A model generated the notes under the pieces. It saw only the letters and a list, made by a program, of their open reading frames with translations, was not told the DNA's origin and did no database searches. From Sipunculus nudus (lineage: Eukaryota > Annelida > Sipuncula > Golfingiida > Sipunculidae): a stretch of 64,000 bases of DNA. The stretch covers positions 29,925,714 to 29,989,713 of the forward strand of contig CM049320.1 in NCBI GenBank assembly GCA_026874595.1, in the 5' to 3' direction. This document shows positions 34,900-46,352 of the stretch, piece after piece. Both the position numbers and the translations under genes were made by a program. Every line of letters starts with the position of its first letter. The stretch's first letter is position 1.

Positions 34900-36175
34900 C
34901 ATTAGTGACTTGTCTAAAGACTCGCCCCTACAGGATGCAGCATTCTCAAGGTCAGAACTTATCGCGGAACAGCATAAGGACCCTGATATTTCATGTTTGT
35001 TTCCCAGGGCAGTTTCTAAAGATAAGCAGTCACCAAACCCAGTTTGCTTCTATGTCAAAATTGAGTGCTTATGCATAAATGGCGACCACCTGATGTATGC
35101 TCTGATGATGAGTGGGCCATCAAACATCAAATAGTAATGCCCAAAAGTTCTCAGCATGGCACATGAGGCTCCCTTGTCTGGCCATTTAGGTATAAATAAA
35201 ACTTATCAGAAAGTTAGTACACACTTCTATTGGCCTAACCTCAGGAAAAATGTTGTACAATCTTGTAAGTCATGCCATACATGCCAGATGGTAGGCAAGC
35301 CCAATCAGAATCCTCCTAAGGCCCCACTTAGGCCTATTCTTGCTTTCGATGAACCATTCAGTAGGATTATTGTTAATTGTGTTGGACCACTGCCCAAAAC
35401 AAAATCTGGACATGAATACTTGCTGACAAACATGTGCACATCTACCAGGTTCCCTGAGGAAATACCATTGCGCAAAATTAATGCCAAAAGTGTTGTCAAA
35501 GCTCTGACCAAGTTTTTTACAACTTTTGGATTACCAGAATCCGTCGAACCAGACCAAGGGTCTAATTTTATGTCTGGCTTATTCCAACAAGTTATGCTTG
35601 AGCTAGGTATAAAACAATACAGCTCTTCTCCTTACCATCCTGAAAGTCAGGGCGCCCTCAAGCGTTTTCACCAGACATTAAAAACATGATTATGGCTTAT
35701 TGCTATGACACACAGAAAGACTTGAATAAATGAATCCATCTATTTGCTGTTTGCTGTCAGGGTTTCAGTCCCTTTGAACTAGTTTTTGGACACTCCGTTC
35801 GAGGTCCATTGAAACTGCTTAAAGAAAAACTCTTGTGTGAAAATCCTGATTCTCTTAGTTTACTGCAGTATGTCTCAGACTTTTGCACTAAACTACACAA
35901 TGCTTGTGAGATTGCAAAGTCAAATCTAAAATCTTCACAAAGTAAAATGAACACAAAGTTTGACAAGCACACTGTAAGTAGGACGTTTGAGCCTCGTGAA
36001 AAGGTCCTTGCCTTACTTCCCATCCCTGGCAGACCTCTGCAAGCAAGGTATTTTGGTCCTTACATTGTTGACAAGAAAGTCACTGATTTGAAGTGCATAC
36101 TGTTGACACGAGATAGACGTAAGAAGAAACAACTGTGCCATGTTAACATGTTAAAACCATATTATGACAGAAATA
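34900..36175 (+). pseudogene. int: integrase (HHCC, DDE core, GPY/F), upstream of RT
   Basis: An N-terminal extension (34910-35134) is frameshifted relative to the core. The frame 35156-35689 carries the zinc-binding part (H3, H10, C40, C43: GHLGINKTYQKV, FYWPNLR, CKSCHTC) and the catalytic core. The first catalytic Asp is Asn (IIVNCVGPLPKT, N74), the second is present (D133 in PDQGSNF) and the Glu is Lys (GALKRFHQ, K169), so this integrase cannot be active. After a break at 35689 the frame 35809-36606 holds the GPY/F module (RYFGPYIV, residues 80-87) and LCHVNMLKPYY. The same open frame then continues into reverse transcriptase, which fixes the IN-RT order. Confidence 0.9.
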
Positions 36176-36467
36176 GCACATCAGATGTTGTACAAAATGT
36201 TACTGCTGTTAATTGTGTAAAGACTGACCCTGACCCAGTCAAAGTAGATACTGATTGTAAGTGTGATGTAGACATTCAGTGTGGTGCAGTACCATTAAAA
36301 AACTCAGACGAGCTTAAAAACCTAGATGCCAAACTGTCACGCATTACTTCACAACAACAAGACCTCAAGAACCTGCTGCGGAATTATGAACATTTGCTTA
36401 GTGACATTCCAACGCGAACTAACATGATGTGCCATGACGTCGATATTGGCGAGGCAAGCGCAATCAA

Positions 36468-37250
36468 GCAACATCCATATAGACTGAATCCAAAAGAGCA
36501 AACGTGTCTACAGGATGAGATTCAATATTTGCTGGACAATGATTTTATTGAACCCAGTAACAGTAACTGGAGTTCACCATGTATTCTTGTGCCAAAACCT
36601 GATTGAAGTTACCGTATGTGCACAGATTATCGAAAACTGAACCCTGTCACCAAAACTGACACGTTCCCGATTCCGAGGATCGATGGTTGTAATGATAGAC
36701 TCGGTAGCTCCAGATATGTCTCCAAGTTTGACTTGCTAAAAGGATTTTGGCAAGTTCCGCTGACTGAACGAGCGAAAGAAGTGTCCGCATTTGTGATGCC
36801 GCAAGGACTGTACCAGTATAAAGCTATGCCGTTTGGCATGAGGAACTCGCCAGCCACGTTCCAGCGCCTCATCCATATGGTTGTCAAGGACATTCAGGGC
36901 TGCAACGCATATGTTGATGACCTTATCGTGTACAGCGACACCTGGAAGAAACATTCTTCAGGACCTCTTCGAAAGACTCGGTGAAGCACGTCTGACCGTC
37001 AACTTAGTGAAATCTGAGTTTTGTCAAGCACAAGTAACATTTTGTTATTTGTCATATTGTAGGGCAGGGTCAGGTAAAAACTGTTGATGCTAAGATAAGT
37101 GCTATTTCTGCATTTCCTAGACCAGAGAACAAAAAGCAAATAATGCGTTTTCTTGGTATGGTTGGATACTACAGGAAGTTTTGTCCAAATTTTTCTGCTG
37201 TAGCTGAACCTTTGACTAATTTGTTAAAGAAGAAACAAAAGTTTGTATGA
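36468..37250 (+). pseudogene. rt: reverse transcriptase, Ty3/Gypsy type (broken)
   Basis: It begins in the integrase frame with HPYRLNPKEQTCLQDEIQYL, NWSSPCILVPKPD, then TGA at 36604. It continues in the same phase as CTDYRKLNPVTKTDTFPIPR, FDLLKGFWQVPLT (first catalytic Asp), MPFGMRNSPATFQRL and the YVDD box at 36910-36921. Frame breaks near 36950 and 37050 follow, then FPRPENKKQIMRFLGMVGYYRKF (thumb/connection) and a stop at ~37248. RT copies element RNA into DNA in the cytoplasmic particle. Minus-strand frames here are shadows. Confidence 0.92.
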
Positions 37251-37309
37251 AGTGTTCAATGTGAAAATGCATTTCTGCATTTCATTTGAAAGCAATTCTG
37301 CAAAGTTCA

Positions 37310-37611
37310 ACAGTTTTAGCAGCTCCAGACTTTTCTGTACCTTTTACGTTAGCTGTAGATGCAAGTGATACTGCTGCTGGTACTGTGTTGTTACAAGAAG
37401 GCAATGATGGCATAGATCATCCAATTTGTTATTTCTCAAGAAAGTTTAATGCAAACTAGAAAAACTACTCCACTATTGAAAAAGAATGTTTGGCTTTGAT
37501 TTTGGCGTTGCAACATTTTGAAGTTTATGTTACTTCATCAGTCAGGCCTATCATTGTCTTTAGTGATCACAATCCTCTCACGTTCATGAACAAGTTGAAG
37601 TGTAAAAGTTG
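37310..37611 (+). pseudogene. rnh: RNase H, truncated
   Basis: LAAPDFSVPFTLAVDASDTAAGTVLLQ carries the first catalytic Asp, PICYFSRKFNAN is followed by an in-frame TAG, and then come YSTIEKECLALILAL (catalytic Glu) and IVFSDHNPLTFMNKLK (third Asp). The sequence breaks off after NKLKC directly into the LTR remnant. The end of RNase H, the polypurine tract and most of the 3' LTR are therefore deleted. No integrase follows, in keeping with the PR-IN-RT-RH order. Confidence 0.88.
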
Positions 37612-37698
37612 TAGTGTTACAGAATCTGATTTTTTTTTATCTCCGTTACAGAATTTGTGTTCATCACGCATATGTGATCTGTTTATATTAGGTTACGT

Positions 37699-37702
<4 letters not shown>
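37612..37702 (+). repeat. 3' LTR remnant (last ~91 bp)
   Basis: TAGTGTTACAGAATCTGATT...GTTCATCACGCATATGTGAT...GTAACA aligns with 27362-27450 of the 5' LTR. The U3, R and start of U5 are missing. It runs straight into a TA tract. Confidence 0.93.

Positions 37703-37754
<52 letters not shown>
37703..37754. repeat. (TA)n microsatellite after the 3' LTR
   Basis: About 25 TA units directly after the terminal GTAACA. Confidence 0.95.
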
Positions 37755-37757
<3 letters not shown>

Positions 37758-37846
37758 AGATATGGGAATCGGCCTATGGAAACACCCATTAGTTATGACC
37801 ACCGAGGGATATGTCTACTCTGACATAGGTTATAATATAATGACTG

Positions 37847-38015
37847 CAGGGGCGGATCATAAGCATAAGTAGGGGGTCCAACACAGGATGACTAATCCCC
37901 ACATTCGGAAAAGGGTGAGTCCAGGCTGCGAAAGTCCGTCTGGGATCCTTAAAAAAGGTTGCAGCGTATGAAAAGAAGGGGGGGGGACCCCTAGACCCTT
38001 ATGGATCCGCTTCTG
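37847..38015. mobile_element. small inverted-repeat element (CAGGGGCGGATC ends)
   Basis: The left end CAGGGGCGGATCATAAG and the right end CTTATGGATCCGCTTCTG are inverted copies with two mismatches and a one-base difference. The 169-bp interior is G-rich near the right side (GGGGGGGACCCC). A CAGGGGCGGATC start is frequent among hAT-like non-autonomous elements, but I see no convincing 8-bp target duplication, so the superfamily is a guess. Confidence 0.55.
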
Positions 38016-41000
38016 GATTGCAACAGAAATTAGTAAAAAGTATTGTGGCATTTAATTTTATTTTACGATCATGATGTACCAAAAAATACCCCCTAGATTT
38101 TATAAACCCTGTGCCAGTCGAAAAAAAATAAACCCTCGCGAAACTTTTAAAATGAAGATACCGCGAAATTTTAAACCTTGCGAATATAAAGCCAACAGGC
38201 GTATACGCTAATTACAGAAAAGCAGTCACAGGGTCATCGTGATCCGGTCATGATGCTGTGGACCGTTTAATCCTTACATTATCCTTGAACATCGAGACTT
38301 GACGTAACCCACTTCCTACGCTCTTTACATAGCGGTTTACCCATAGACAAACTTCCTATATCGTAAGCGCTGTTTGTTATGACCTTATATCCTGAATCTC
38401 TACACCAGAGGGGAGCACTGTATTTTGGTCCAATCAGATGAGACCCTCTGCTGGAAGCAAAACGGTTTGCGAGCCAAGCGAGAAATATACGAAGCCAATG
38501 CTGTTTATTTCGTTTTGAGTGACAGCTCATCTCCCCGGCCACTGTTTGAACAGGCCACAGGCTCAGAGAGAATTGCCCCGCACGTGGTTTCTGGGCTGAG
38601 CCTAATGCCTGTCGAGTGTTTGTTGACTTGCATTTGGTTGGTTGATAGTCACATCAGCACTTTTTTTTAAGCAGACAGGCCCATGTGCACCACCTGGTGT
38701 TTAAGTGCATCATAAACGGTCAAAGAAGTCTTCTTTGAAGTAGCTTCTTTAGAAGCGCAAGATGTCCGTTGCCTCGGGAGCGTACCCACTTCTCGATTTT
38801 CCTTTTACCGCCATTTCAACGTTGCAGCGGGACATCGACAAGAAAGGCGGGAATATAAAGGAACTTCACTTTTGACAGACAATCGCTTGTTATGTAACCG
38901 TACACAACAGTAATTCAGTTGTTGCTTTGAGTTGCTTTAGTAATCTGATTGATATGATGCGGTCTGCTTTGGGAATATATCATTTGGAATAATTGAGGGT
39001 TAAGAATTAATTGATGGAATTTAAGGAAGTTATTAATCACATTTAAAATTAAAGAATATAAGAAATATAGGTACTGAATTTAAATGAATGTAATTAGTCC
39101 CAATTTTCAAGGAACTAATTAAATGCTCTAAAATATATTATAATTAAACCTTGTTTTAAATCTAATTAATGGATAGATATATTTTTATAAAGATGTCAAT
39201 ATGAAAGCTAAAGCGACGTTTATTAACATGCATGTACGTGACAATTCCATTGATAACTCTAGACAATGGACGACGGAACTAGGTGGCCAATGAAAAGTTT
39301 CGGGAGAAGGTACAATATTATGATGGATAAAGAGTTATCTTATATATTTTATATATAATTATTTACATTTTATACCTTATATCTTACATGGGCTCTGGCT
39401 CCCGAGTCATTGCTTAAACTTAAATGACTGGAATTGACTGAGTGCTTGTTTTAATGGAACCCATCAGTATTTTGCAGAAAAATTGTATTTCGTGATATAA
39501 ATGTTATGAAGTACCTGATATATCTCGACTGTAATAAACGTACGTCAATGAACTCTATTTAAGCCCAGTCCTGCCGGAATAGGGAGGCTCTCCAGGCGAT
39601 CGCTCTACGTTTGCAGAAAACTTGTTTCTTCTCTTTTATAGGCGTGTTTACAACTATTCATTTGTTCGCTGGATTACGGTCTCTCGTGTTAGCTGGTTGT
39701 TTTCCCTTCACAGTTGTTTTTATGGACCAAGTGAAGTGTCATTACGTTTGGATGTTACGACTCTGTCTGTTTCAGAGATGGTACTTCTTGGTCATACTCC
39801 ATTCCACTCCCTCTGTCCCAAGTTTTTTTACGCATCCATTTTTTATAAAATGCACTTAAGCCTACATGTATTTATCTCTGAGGCAAATCAAACATATTTG
39901 GCTAATACCCACCAGCAATATGATACGATTACTCTTCCGTGTATGGATTCCATATGATTAAACCAGAAAAATACTGAAGATATGTACGGTCTTTCGATAT
40001 ACCTATGACTACTAACGCTGACGATCTTAAACTACATCTTTTGACGATTCAAAGAGATGACGTCACAATGGTATTTGTACGTCACACTTCTTACGTCGTT
40101 ACCTCCTTCAGTACAGGGATAAACATGCATGGCCACGTGGAAAAACGCCATCGTTTCACCAGCTACTTCTAGACATCTAGGTCAACACCGAGAGGGCATC
40201 GAAAACTAATATATTTATCTCAAAGTTATGTCAGGGAGCATAAATCGTACTGTAACCTCCTTGGATCAAATCTGATTTAAATTAACAAACAAATGCATAC
40301 AAAAAATATCGCGAAAAATTAGGTGGGCAGGTATTTCGGAACAGAGTATATAGTGCTAGTAACAGCACACTCGACCAGAGAATATCTGGGTGTCAATCAT
40401 TGAATAAAAAACCAGATAAATAAAGAAAGAAAGAAAGCAATGCTTAAAATCCTGACACTCGAACTTTTTGTGTATCATGGACTTCCTCCCGATTTTACCG
40501 CGTTACATAATATCTGCGAGATCTGTGTCGGAACCGAACTTAACGAGCCAATTATATCAGGGATTTCCTCTACGGTCCTGTTTAAAGGTGCCCATTCCCC
40601 TACCTTTTAAAAAAATAATTTATGTGATTTCTGGTTTCCCCTGTGTATATATTAATGATCTGGGGATAATTCTAGTTATGAAAAATTCTTATAACGCCTC
40701 CGTGAGGGATGTATGAACTTGTTTATCAACAACCTCTTTATAAACAAAGCTTTGTTAACAAACACAAAAAAAATGTATCCTATGGAGGTAGGTTGCATGT
40801 ATGCAGAGGTAGAACGGTCACTTTTTTGCAAATCGACATTTGCAAAGCTCCGGCCTATCTGAATTGCCGCACGATGCCCTTGTTGAATTTGTTTTGATTA
40901 CTTTAGCGGGCCCCCACATATTATAAACACATTGATATAAACAAAACAAACAGCCTGTGAGTGGTGATATCCACGTATTTCGACCTATTTTTATAATAGC

Positions 41001-42690
41001 TCCAAGGGATTACTTTTTAGATTATGAAGGTCAGATAGGTGATTGGGCCCTTTTGACAGTCGGGATTACCACATGCCGTACACAATACACTTGTTTTATG
41101 GTGTGTCAAAGAATGTATGAATCCAAATATGGTATATTCATTACTGCAACAGCAATGTATGATATGCCTTACACAAAATGAGTATTATTAGTCATTCAAT
41201 AAAAGAGGTGCCGGGAAATTCTAAAAAAAGCTCCTTTTACGCTTTTTCTATCATTTACCCCCTTATTATAATCAATTTAACTTTTTTTCTGGTTTCCTGA
41301 ACGACTTTGTGGGTGCAAACTAAATAACCAATGTAACCAGGAAATCCTATTAAGAAGTCAAATTTTACATTCAATGAAATATTAATTAAAGTTAATTTGT
41401 ATCTGTGTCCAGATATAAAACAAGATGAACATGATAGTGTGTTCATGAAGAATGAGTGGACAGCAGACATGCCGTAAAGCCATAAAAAAGTTTTCGTAAA
41501 AAAACTACATTTGCGCCATCGGTGATTAGTTTTGCCACCAATCAATTGAAAAAGGAATGTCAGAAGATAAACCCTTTGGCCACGAAAAATACTTCTTTTA
41601 CCACAGAATTATAATTCGTTATTCGGCCACTTATCGAATTCTATCCGGCAGTGGTCTGTATGTGTTAAGACACCTCAAAAGTGTTTTCGTTTGAAGTTTT
41701 CCCAGTCTTAAACGGTAGAGATGTTTCCTTTAAGTTAGCACTTCTTCAATCTCGCGTCATTAAATTGATAATTTGTCGATTGCATTAAGATCCGTGCCCT
41801 CTGGGATAAAACAAGAAAACAAAGGATATACGTCCTTTGATGTCAGTGTAATAAAGAATTACTTTTCCTATGGCTAATCTTTATTTGCTGTCAATTAGCC
41901 TTAAGCTTCTGTTTAGTTGTCAATTTATATGATCACCACTTAGAGGGTTGGTGTGCTTTCAAACAAAAGATGTTTTACTCGCTTTATACTACATGTGATG
42001 AATTTAATATATAGTTTTCAATCAAACTTTTTTTTTATATTGTACCCAAAAGAAATACTTTTAATGGTCAAAGCTTTGTACAGAAATTATTAAAAAACTG
42101 TACTTGGAAGTCCTTTAGTGGCTTTATTGCAACATCAGCCCTTTGATGCTGTACCTTAGGAATGTGGTGACGTAATGTTTATGGAGTGTCTTAATGACCG
42201 CAAGGTTGTGGATTCGTGTTCCGGTCCACGCTGAAACGTCTTTCCTTCAGTGTGAACCCTCTCCATTTGGAGGTGCATGCACTTGCAAAAAAAAAATAAA
42301 TTATGAAGCCGAGAAAAGCTACAAGAATGAACAGGCTTCTGGACCAGGATGGCAAAGTTCATATTGGGAATAGATATACGTCATCCGTGATATAAATATA
42401 TAAACCCACGATTTTAAAAACTTGAGAGTTTATTATGAAAATATAAATAATTAATGAAACCTGAAGAATACAATACAAATTTTTACAACAAGAGTAACCA
42501 CACTATACAAAAGCCTAAAGAACAACACTGCAATCATATTTGTGGCAGTCAAGGTAATCGGCCACATTCAGAAACAGCCACATGTGATTGCTGCTGATTA
42601 TATGATCCCATGTAAACTATGTCTGCTCCTTGAGAGAAACATTTGAGAGTCAGATCAGGGGAAAGCGACAAAGAGGATTGAAACGTAACT

Positions 42691-42693
<3 letters not shown>
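38016..42693. other. long spacer, no gene recognised
   Basis: 4.7 kb without a recognisable gene. Noted items: 38162-38200 (CGCGAAATTTTAAACC..GCGAATATAAAGCCAACAGGC), inverted to 26495-26534; a 37-codon frame from the ATG at 38762 beginning MSVASGAYPLLDFPF in a more GC-balanced patch, unrecognised and probably chance; and 42160-42290, which has a weak tRNA-SINE look (GGATTCGTGTTCC, then an A-run and AATAAA). Other frames (39611-39957, 41255-41545) have no visible domain. Confidence 0.5.

Positions 42694-42744
<51 letters not shown>
42694..42744. repeat. (TA)n microsatellite
   Basis: About 25 TA units, followed at once by a fragment of the CCTCCGCCA family. Confidence 0.95.
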
Positions 42745-42750
<6 letters not shown>

Positions 42751-42767
42751 TAGTCTTATAAAATTAC

Positions 42768-42880
42768 CTCTACTAAATGGAGGGGTTATGTTTCTGCCGG
42801 TGTTGGTGCGTCTGTTAGCAACATTTCTCAAAAAATGTTATCAGTAAAAATCAGAAATGCCATATTAGATTGTCCCCCCG
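42768..42880 (+). repeat. CCTCCGCCA-type repeat, left-end fragment
   Basis: CCTCTACTAAATGGAGGGG, TTATGTTTCTGCCGGTGTTGG, GTCTGTTAGCAACATT and AAAAAATGTTATC have the layout of the left end of mollusc CCTCCGCCAAGGAGG repeats. The right end is absent. Confidence 0.5.
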
Positions 42881-44112
42881 ATTTCTAGCTTTCTATTAAA
42901 TTATTAAATACAAACTTTTCATGAAAATTATCCTTAATAACCGGGTATGCACAGGAACGTACAGGTACTGGAACAGTTGCAGCGGGTACCTTTACCTGTT
43001 GTGAACATGCCACTGATGACGTCTGAATTTTGTGCTTTTGTGTCGCTGATTCATGTCGTTATAAGTGTAATTTGTGAAATATATTATTTTTCAGTTGCAT
43101 CAGATGACAATAACAAGAATGATAAAATATTGCATATGAATGTGACGGGGGGGGCCTCCATTACAATCGAATATCATATATGTATTCGTCAGCTATACTT
43201 TTTTGTTTCATCTTTTAACGATGGTAAAAATTAGTAGATCTGAAGTAGTCAAATGAGGTTTTCATAGATACAGTGTGGCTTCACGTAAATAGTCACAAGT
43301 GTTACTTTTCATCCTTTTGTGTTGCTCTGCATCCCTGTGATAAAACATAACAGAAATGATAATGAGTATTCAGTGAAAAAGTACAGACAAGAGACTAGAG
43401 GAAAGAAACACATTGGAACGCACGATGACGTTTTACAGAAAATTTGGTACTATATAGTTTCCGTTCTATTAACTAAACAAAAGAAATTTAGGTTTTATGC
43501 ATTTACCTTCTTTCACAGACTATTGTTGAAACATCTTTTACCTTTTTAGAATCAAAACTTTATATCTGGAATAGATCACACGGCTTATTTTCAAATTGCC
43601 GCTGATAAAGCAGATCTATAGTGTCGTGTCCATACCATGTTTTCTAATTCAGTTATTTATATTTTACCCTAGTTCCTGACATATACGGCATGATTGCGTT
43701 CTTAACACAAAGAATATTGTATTCTATGATGATTTTATATCATGAACGTGACAGGTCAATTTCCAGGATGTTTTTTTAAAGAAGCAGATATCAGATGTAT
43801 CCTGACACACAGATGTTTAGTAAGTTTTATCTCTGAGTCTGGTAATATTTGTCCCATAACATTATTGATGCAGAACAATTTCTTGAATCAACGAAGCTAT
43901 TTGACTGAAATACCTGTCGTCATTTTTGTAGTCATCTAATATGAGATGTCATTTTTGTTTTCGTTTTTCTCCTCATCAGCTAGTTTTATTGATTAATGAC
44001 TGTGCATCATAACTTTATCCTTGAAAGGAATCAAATTAACATTGTCAACATTATTAGGTTACTTTACTGAATCGACATGCCTGCTAAATCATAATTCAGT
44101 TCAAGTTTAAAT

Positions 44113-44465
44113 ACTGACGATGAACTTACAAAAAATCATAATAATAAATATTAGCAATTAACCACCCACGCATTTATAGAACGTGATGCATAGAACTGAT
44201 CATTTATAATCCCGGTAGCTTAAGTATGAAAATATGTTTTATTAATTATTTTAATTTCTTTGATTTTTGAATTATCATTATTTTTTATTTGGTTAATTTA
44301 TCAGGGAATTATAAATGAATGAGAAATATGTTGCATCATTTAAGGAAGCTGAAATTCCATGAGAATTTGGAAACCTAATTTGAACATCTATTTTTAGTTG
44401 CTGTTGAAAGTTAACTGTTTTTTACTCATCCTTCACTGTTTGGATACTTAGTTGGTTATTTATAT
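44113..44465 (+). repeat. diverged local duplicate, copy 1
   Basis: GACGATGAACTTAC..., ATTTGGTTAATTTATCAGGG, TTGCATCATTTAAGGAAGC, TGAAATTCCAT and ACTTAGTTGGTTA occur in the same order and spacing at 46613-46939. Similarity is perhaps 70% by eye. Noncoding and of unknown origin. Confidence 0.7.
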
Positions 44466-46318
44466 ATTGGCTAGTCTACTAAACAATTATGAACGCATAA
44501 TGAGAATGTTTGTGTAGCGTTAAGGTATCAACCTTGAAAAACGGCCTTAAATATCGGAAGTAATCTTGATTCCTTGAAATTGTTTGTCGAAGTTATCATG
44601 AGGCATTTTGTCTTACCCAGGCCAGGAGTCCGACCCATTCGTTGGTATTAGATGCCTCTGTACTTGGCCGTAGAGCTGCCCTTACCGAACAATGAAATAT
44701 ATTCTTCGGGGTTGGCATTGAACTAATAAGTGTATACCAAAAACCTTGGGTAGGTATATATGTAGTCTTGGACTGCATTTCTAGTTACAGACTCTAATAA
44801 TAATACCGTGCTTCAGTTAGGTAGTATACAAGTTAAGTATTTTCAAATGATATATGAATACCGTTATTGACGTCTTTGAGCGCCACGGGAGCTATCAGAA
44901 TTAACTTTTAACAGATATTTTGATACCAAAAAAGCCCCCCTCCTCACCCGCTATGTTCCAGTTGTGTCACGTCTTACGATCCCTTGATATTGACACTTTC
45001 ATTTGACATCGCAGCACGTTCGCAGCGATCCAAGGAGAGCCCAAATGATGATTGTAAGATTAAAAAAAATAACTAATCTAAACGATATATTTAGTGTATT
45101 CATAATTTTATTGCCAGCATATTACATAAGAACAGTACTGAATACTAAACACGCCTACTGTTTATATAAATAAGCCAACTCGATCGAAGCTTATGCCATC
45201 TACCGCCCTATTTTATTTTAACTATTATTCAAATATTCTCCGAATCAACGTTCTTTTATAAATGTTAGAAAGTCGCATATTCCGGTCGACGAAGTCCTGG
45301 CCCTTTGCTGGCCCACAGAGAGCAAATTAGCAATTAACTATAAGTTTGCCGAATGTTTGTTCCATGTGGCCGATGCTTTAAAAAAAGACGAGGGCTTTTG
45401 CCCCATGCCTTCAGTAAATTCCTTGAATTTGAAAAGCGTATGTTGATTTAAAGACACAAAGATCAAGTAATTTCAGCTTTCTCTGGTCCACATTGACACA
45501 AAGAGGCCCTCTTCTATTTTAGCATTAAGATATATTGTTGACAATTACCACTTGGTAAACACAGTCTGTTTACAATAAAAAGGCCGCGTGACCGGAAGTC
45601 CGGTAAAAAGGTGCAACACGCGGTGTTTCAACCAGCGGGAACATGTATTACATTTTTTTAGTCAAGTCAATCAGGGCATCTCCTGATATGCACATGTTGT
45701 TGCTCCGCGCGGCACACTGCCCGACTCACAGTGTTTATGATGACACCTGCGATCGCGCCCGGTTCAGTGTTTTTAACATTCCTTTTCAGGAGTAAGCAAA
45801 CGGTTTTAAGGCAATATTTTGGCAGGCACGATGTTTAAACTGATATTGACTGACGAGCTGTTGACTTTCTTAGGTCACACATCGTATTTCTTTCAACTGA
45901 AGCCGGCCAAACTGTAATATTTTGAAACACCACTCGACGCAATTTTCCTCAATATTAACGCAATCGGCCAGGACCAGTGCGTGAACACTGAATTTCCCTT
46001 CCATGATTCAGATTGTTCACATATATTTAGGACGGAAAGGGATGATGTCAGTAGTATGGACGATTCCCTTGTATAAATGTGGTGAATTCCTAGGTTAAGA
46101 TATAACCCTTTTTTGAGGATTCTGCGGAAATTTTTAGTTTCTAATTTAGGGGAAATTTCCTATCGCTATCCAATATATATCGGCTTGGGGTCTCCTAACA
46201 TAATTTCACGCCCTCAAAATCATCAAGCGAGGTGGGGAAAATAACGATGAATACCATAGGTATTTAGGTGAGAATAGCTCATTCCTTCCGGTTTTTTCAA
46301 AGAGAGCCCTAAAGAACC

Positions 46319-46352
46319 GGGGGTGGGGGGGGGGGGGGGGGGTGGGGGTGCT
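46319..46352. repeat. G-rich tract
   Basis: Nearly pure G for over 30 bases with a few T. It could form a quadruplex, but may also be inaccurate in length. Confidence 0.9.

Larger units (their letters stand above)
26670..37702 (+). mobile_element. Gmr1-like Ty3/Gypsy LTR retrotransposon, decayed, with a LINE inside
   Basis: Order of parts: 5' LTR (26670-27450), primer binding site (27457), gag (27616-28185, continuing 33341-33950), retropepsin region (34090-34884), integrase (about 34900-36175), reverse transcriptase (about 36470-37250), RNase H (about 37310-37610), and the last ~91 bp of the 3' LTR (37612-37702). Without the LINE the internal part is about 5 kb. The proteins are Ty3/Gypsy in type but integrase precedes reverse transcriptase, as in Ty1/Copia. 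That combination, with a SCAN-like gag, defines the Gmr1-like group first described from cod and other deuterostomes. Stops, frameshifts and lost catalytic residues show the copy is dead. It supplies the sequence class of the three solo LTRs upstream. Confidence 0.9.

Noticed and set aside
26670-37702. A Copia (Pseudoviridae) element, from the IN-before-RT order
   Set aside because: The RT (YVDD with MPFGMRNSPATFQ), GPY/F integrase end and gag are of Gypsy type, so order alone is misleading.
26670-37702. An endogenous retrovirus with an envelope gene
   Set aside because: RNase H runs into the LTR remnant with no room or trace of env. The shared tRNA-Pro primer site is not evidence of a retrovirus.
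38762-38875. 37-codon frame MSVASGAYPLLDFPF... as a small gene or exon
   Set aside because: It is too short, unrecognised and without clear splice or promoter signals. Mentioned only as part of the spacer.
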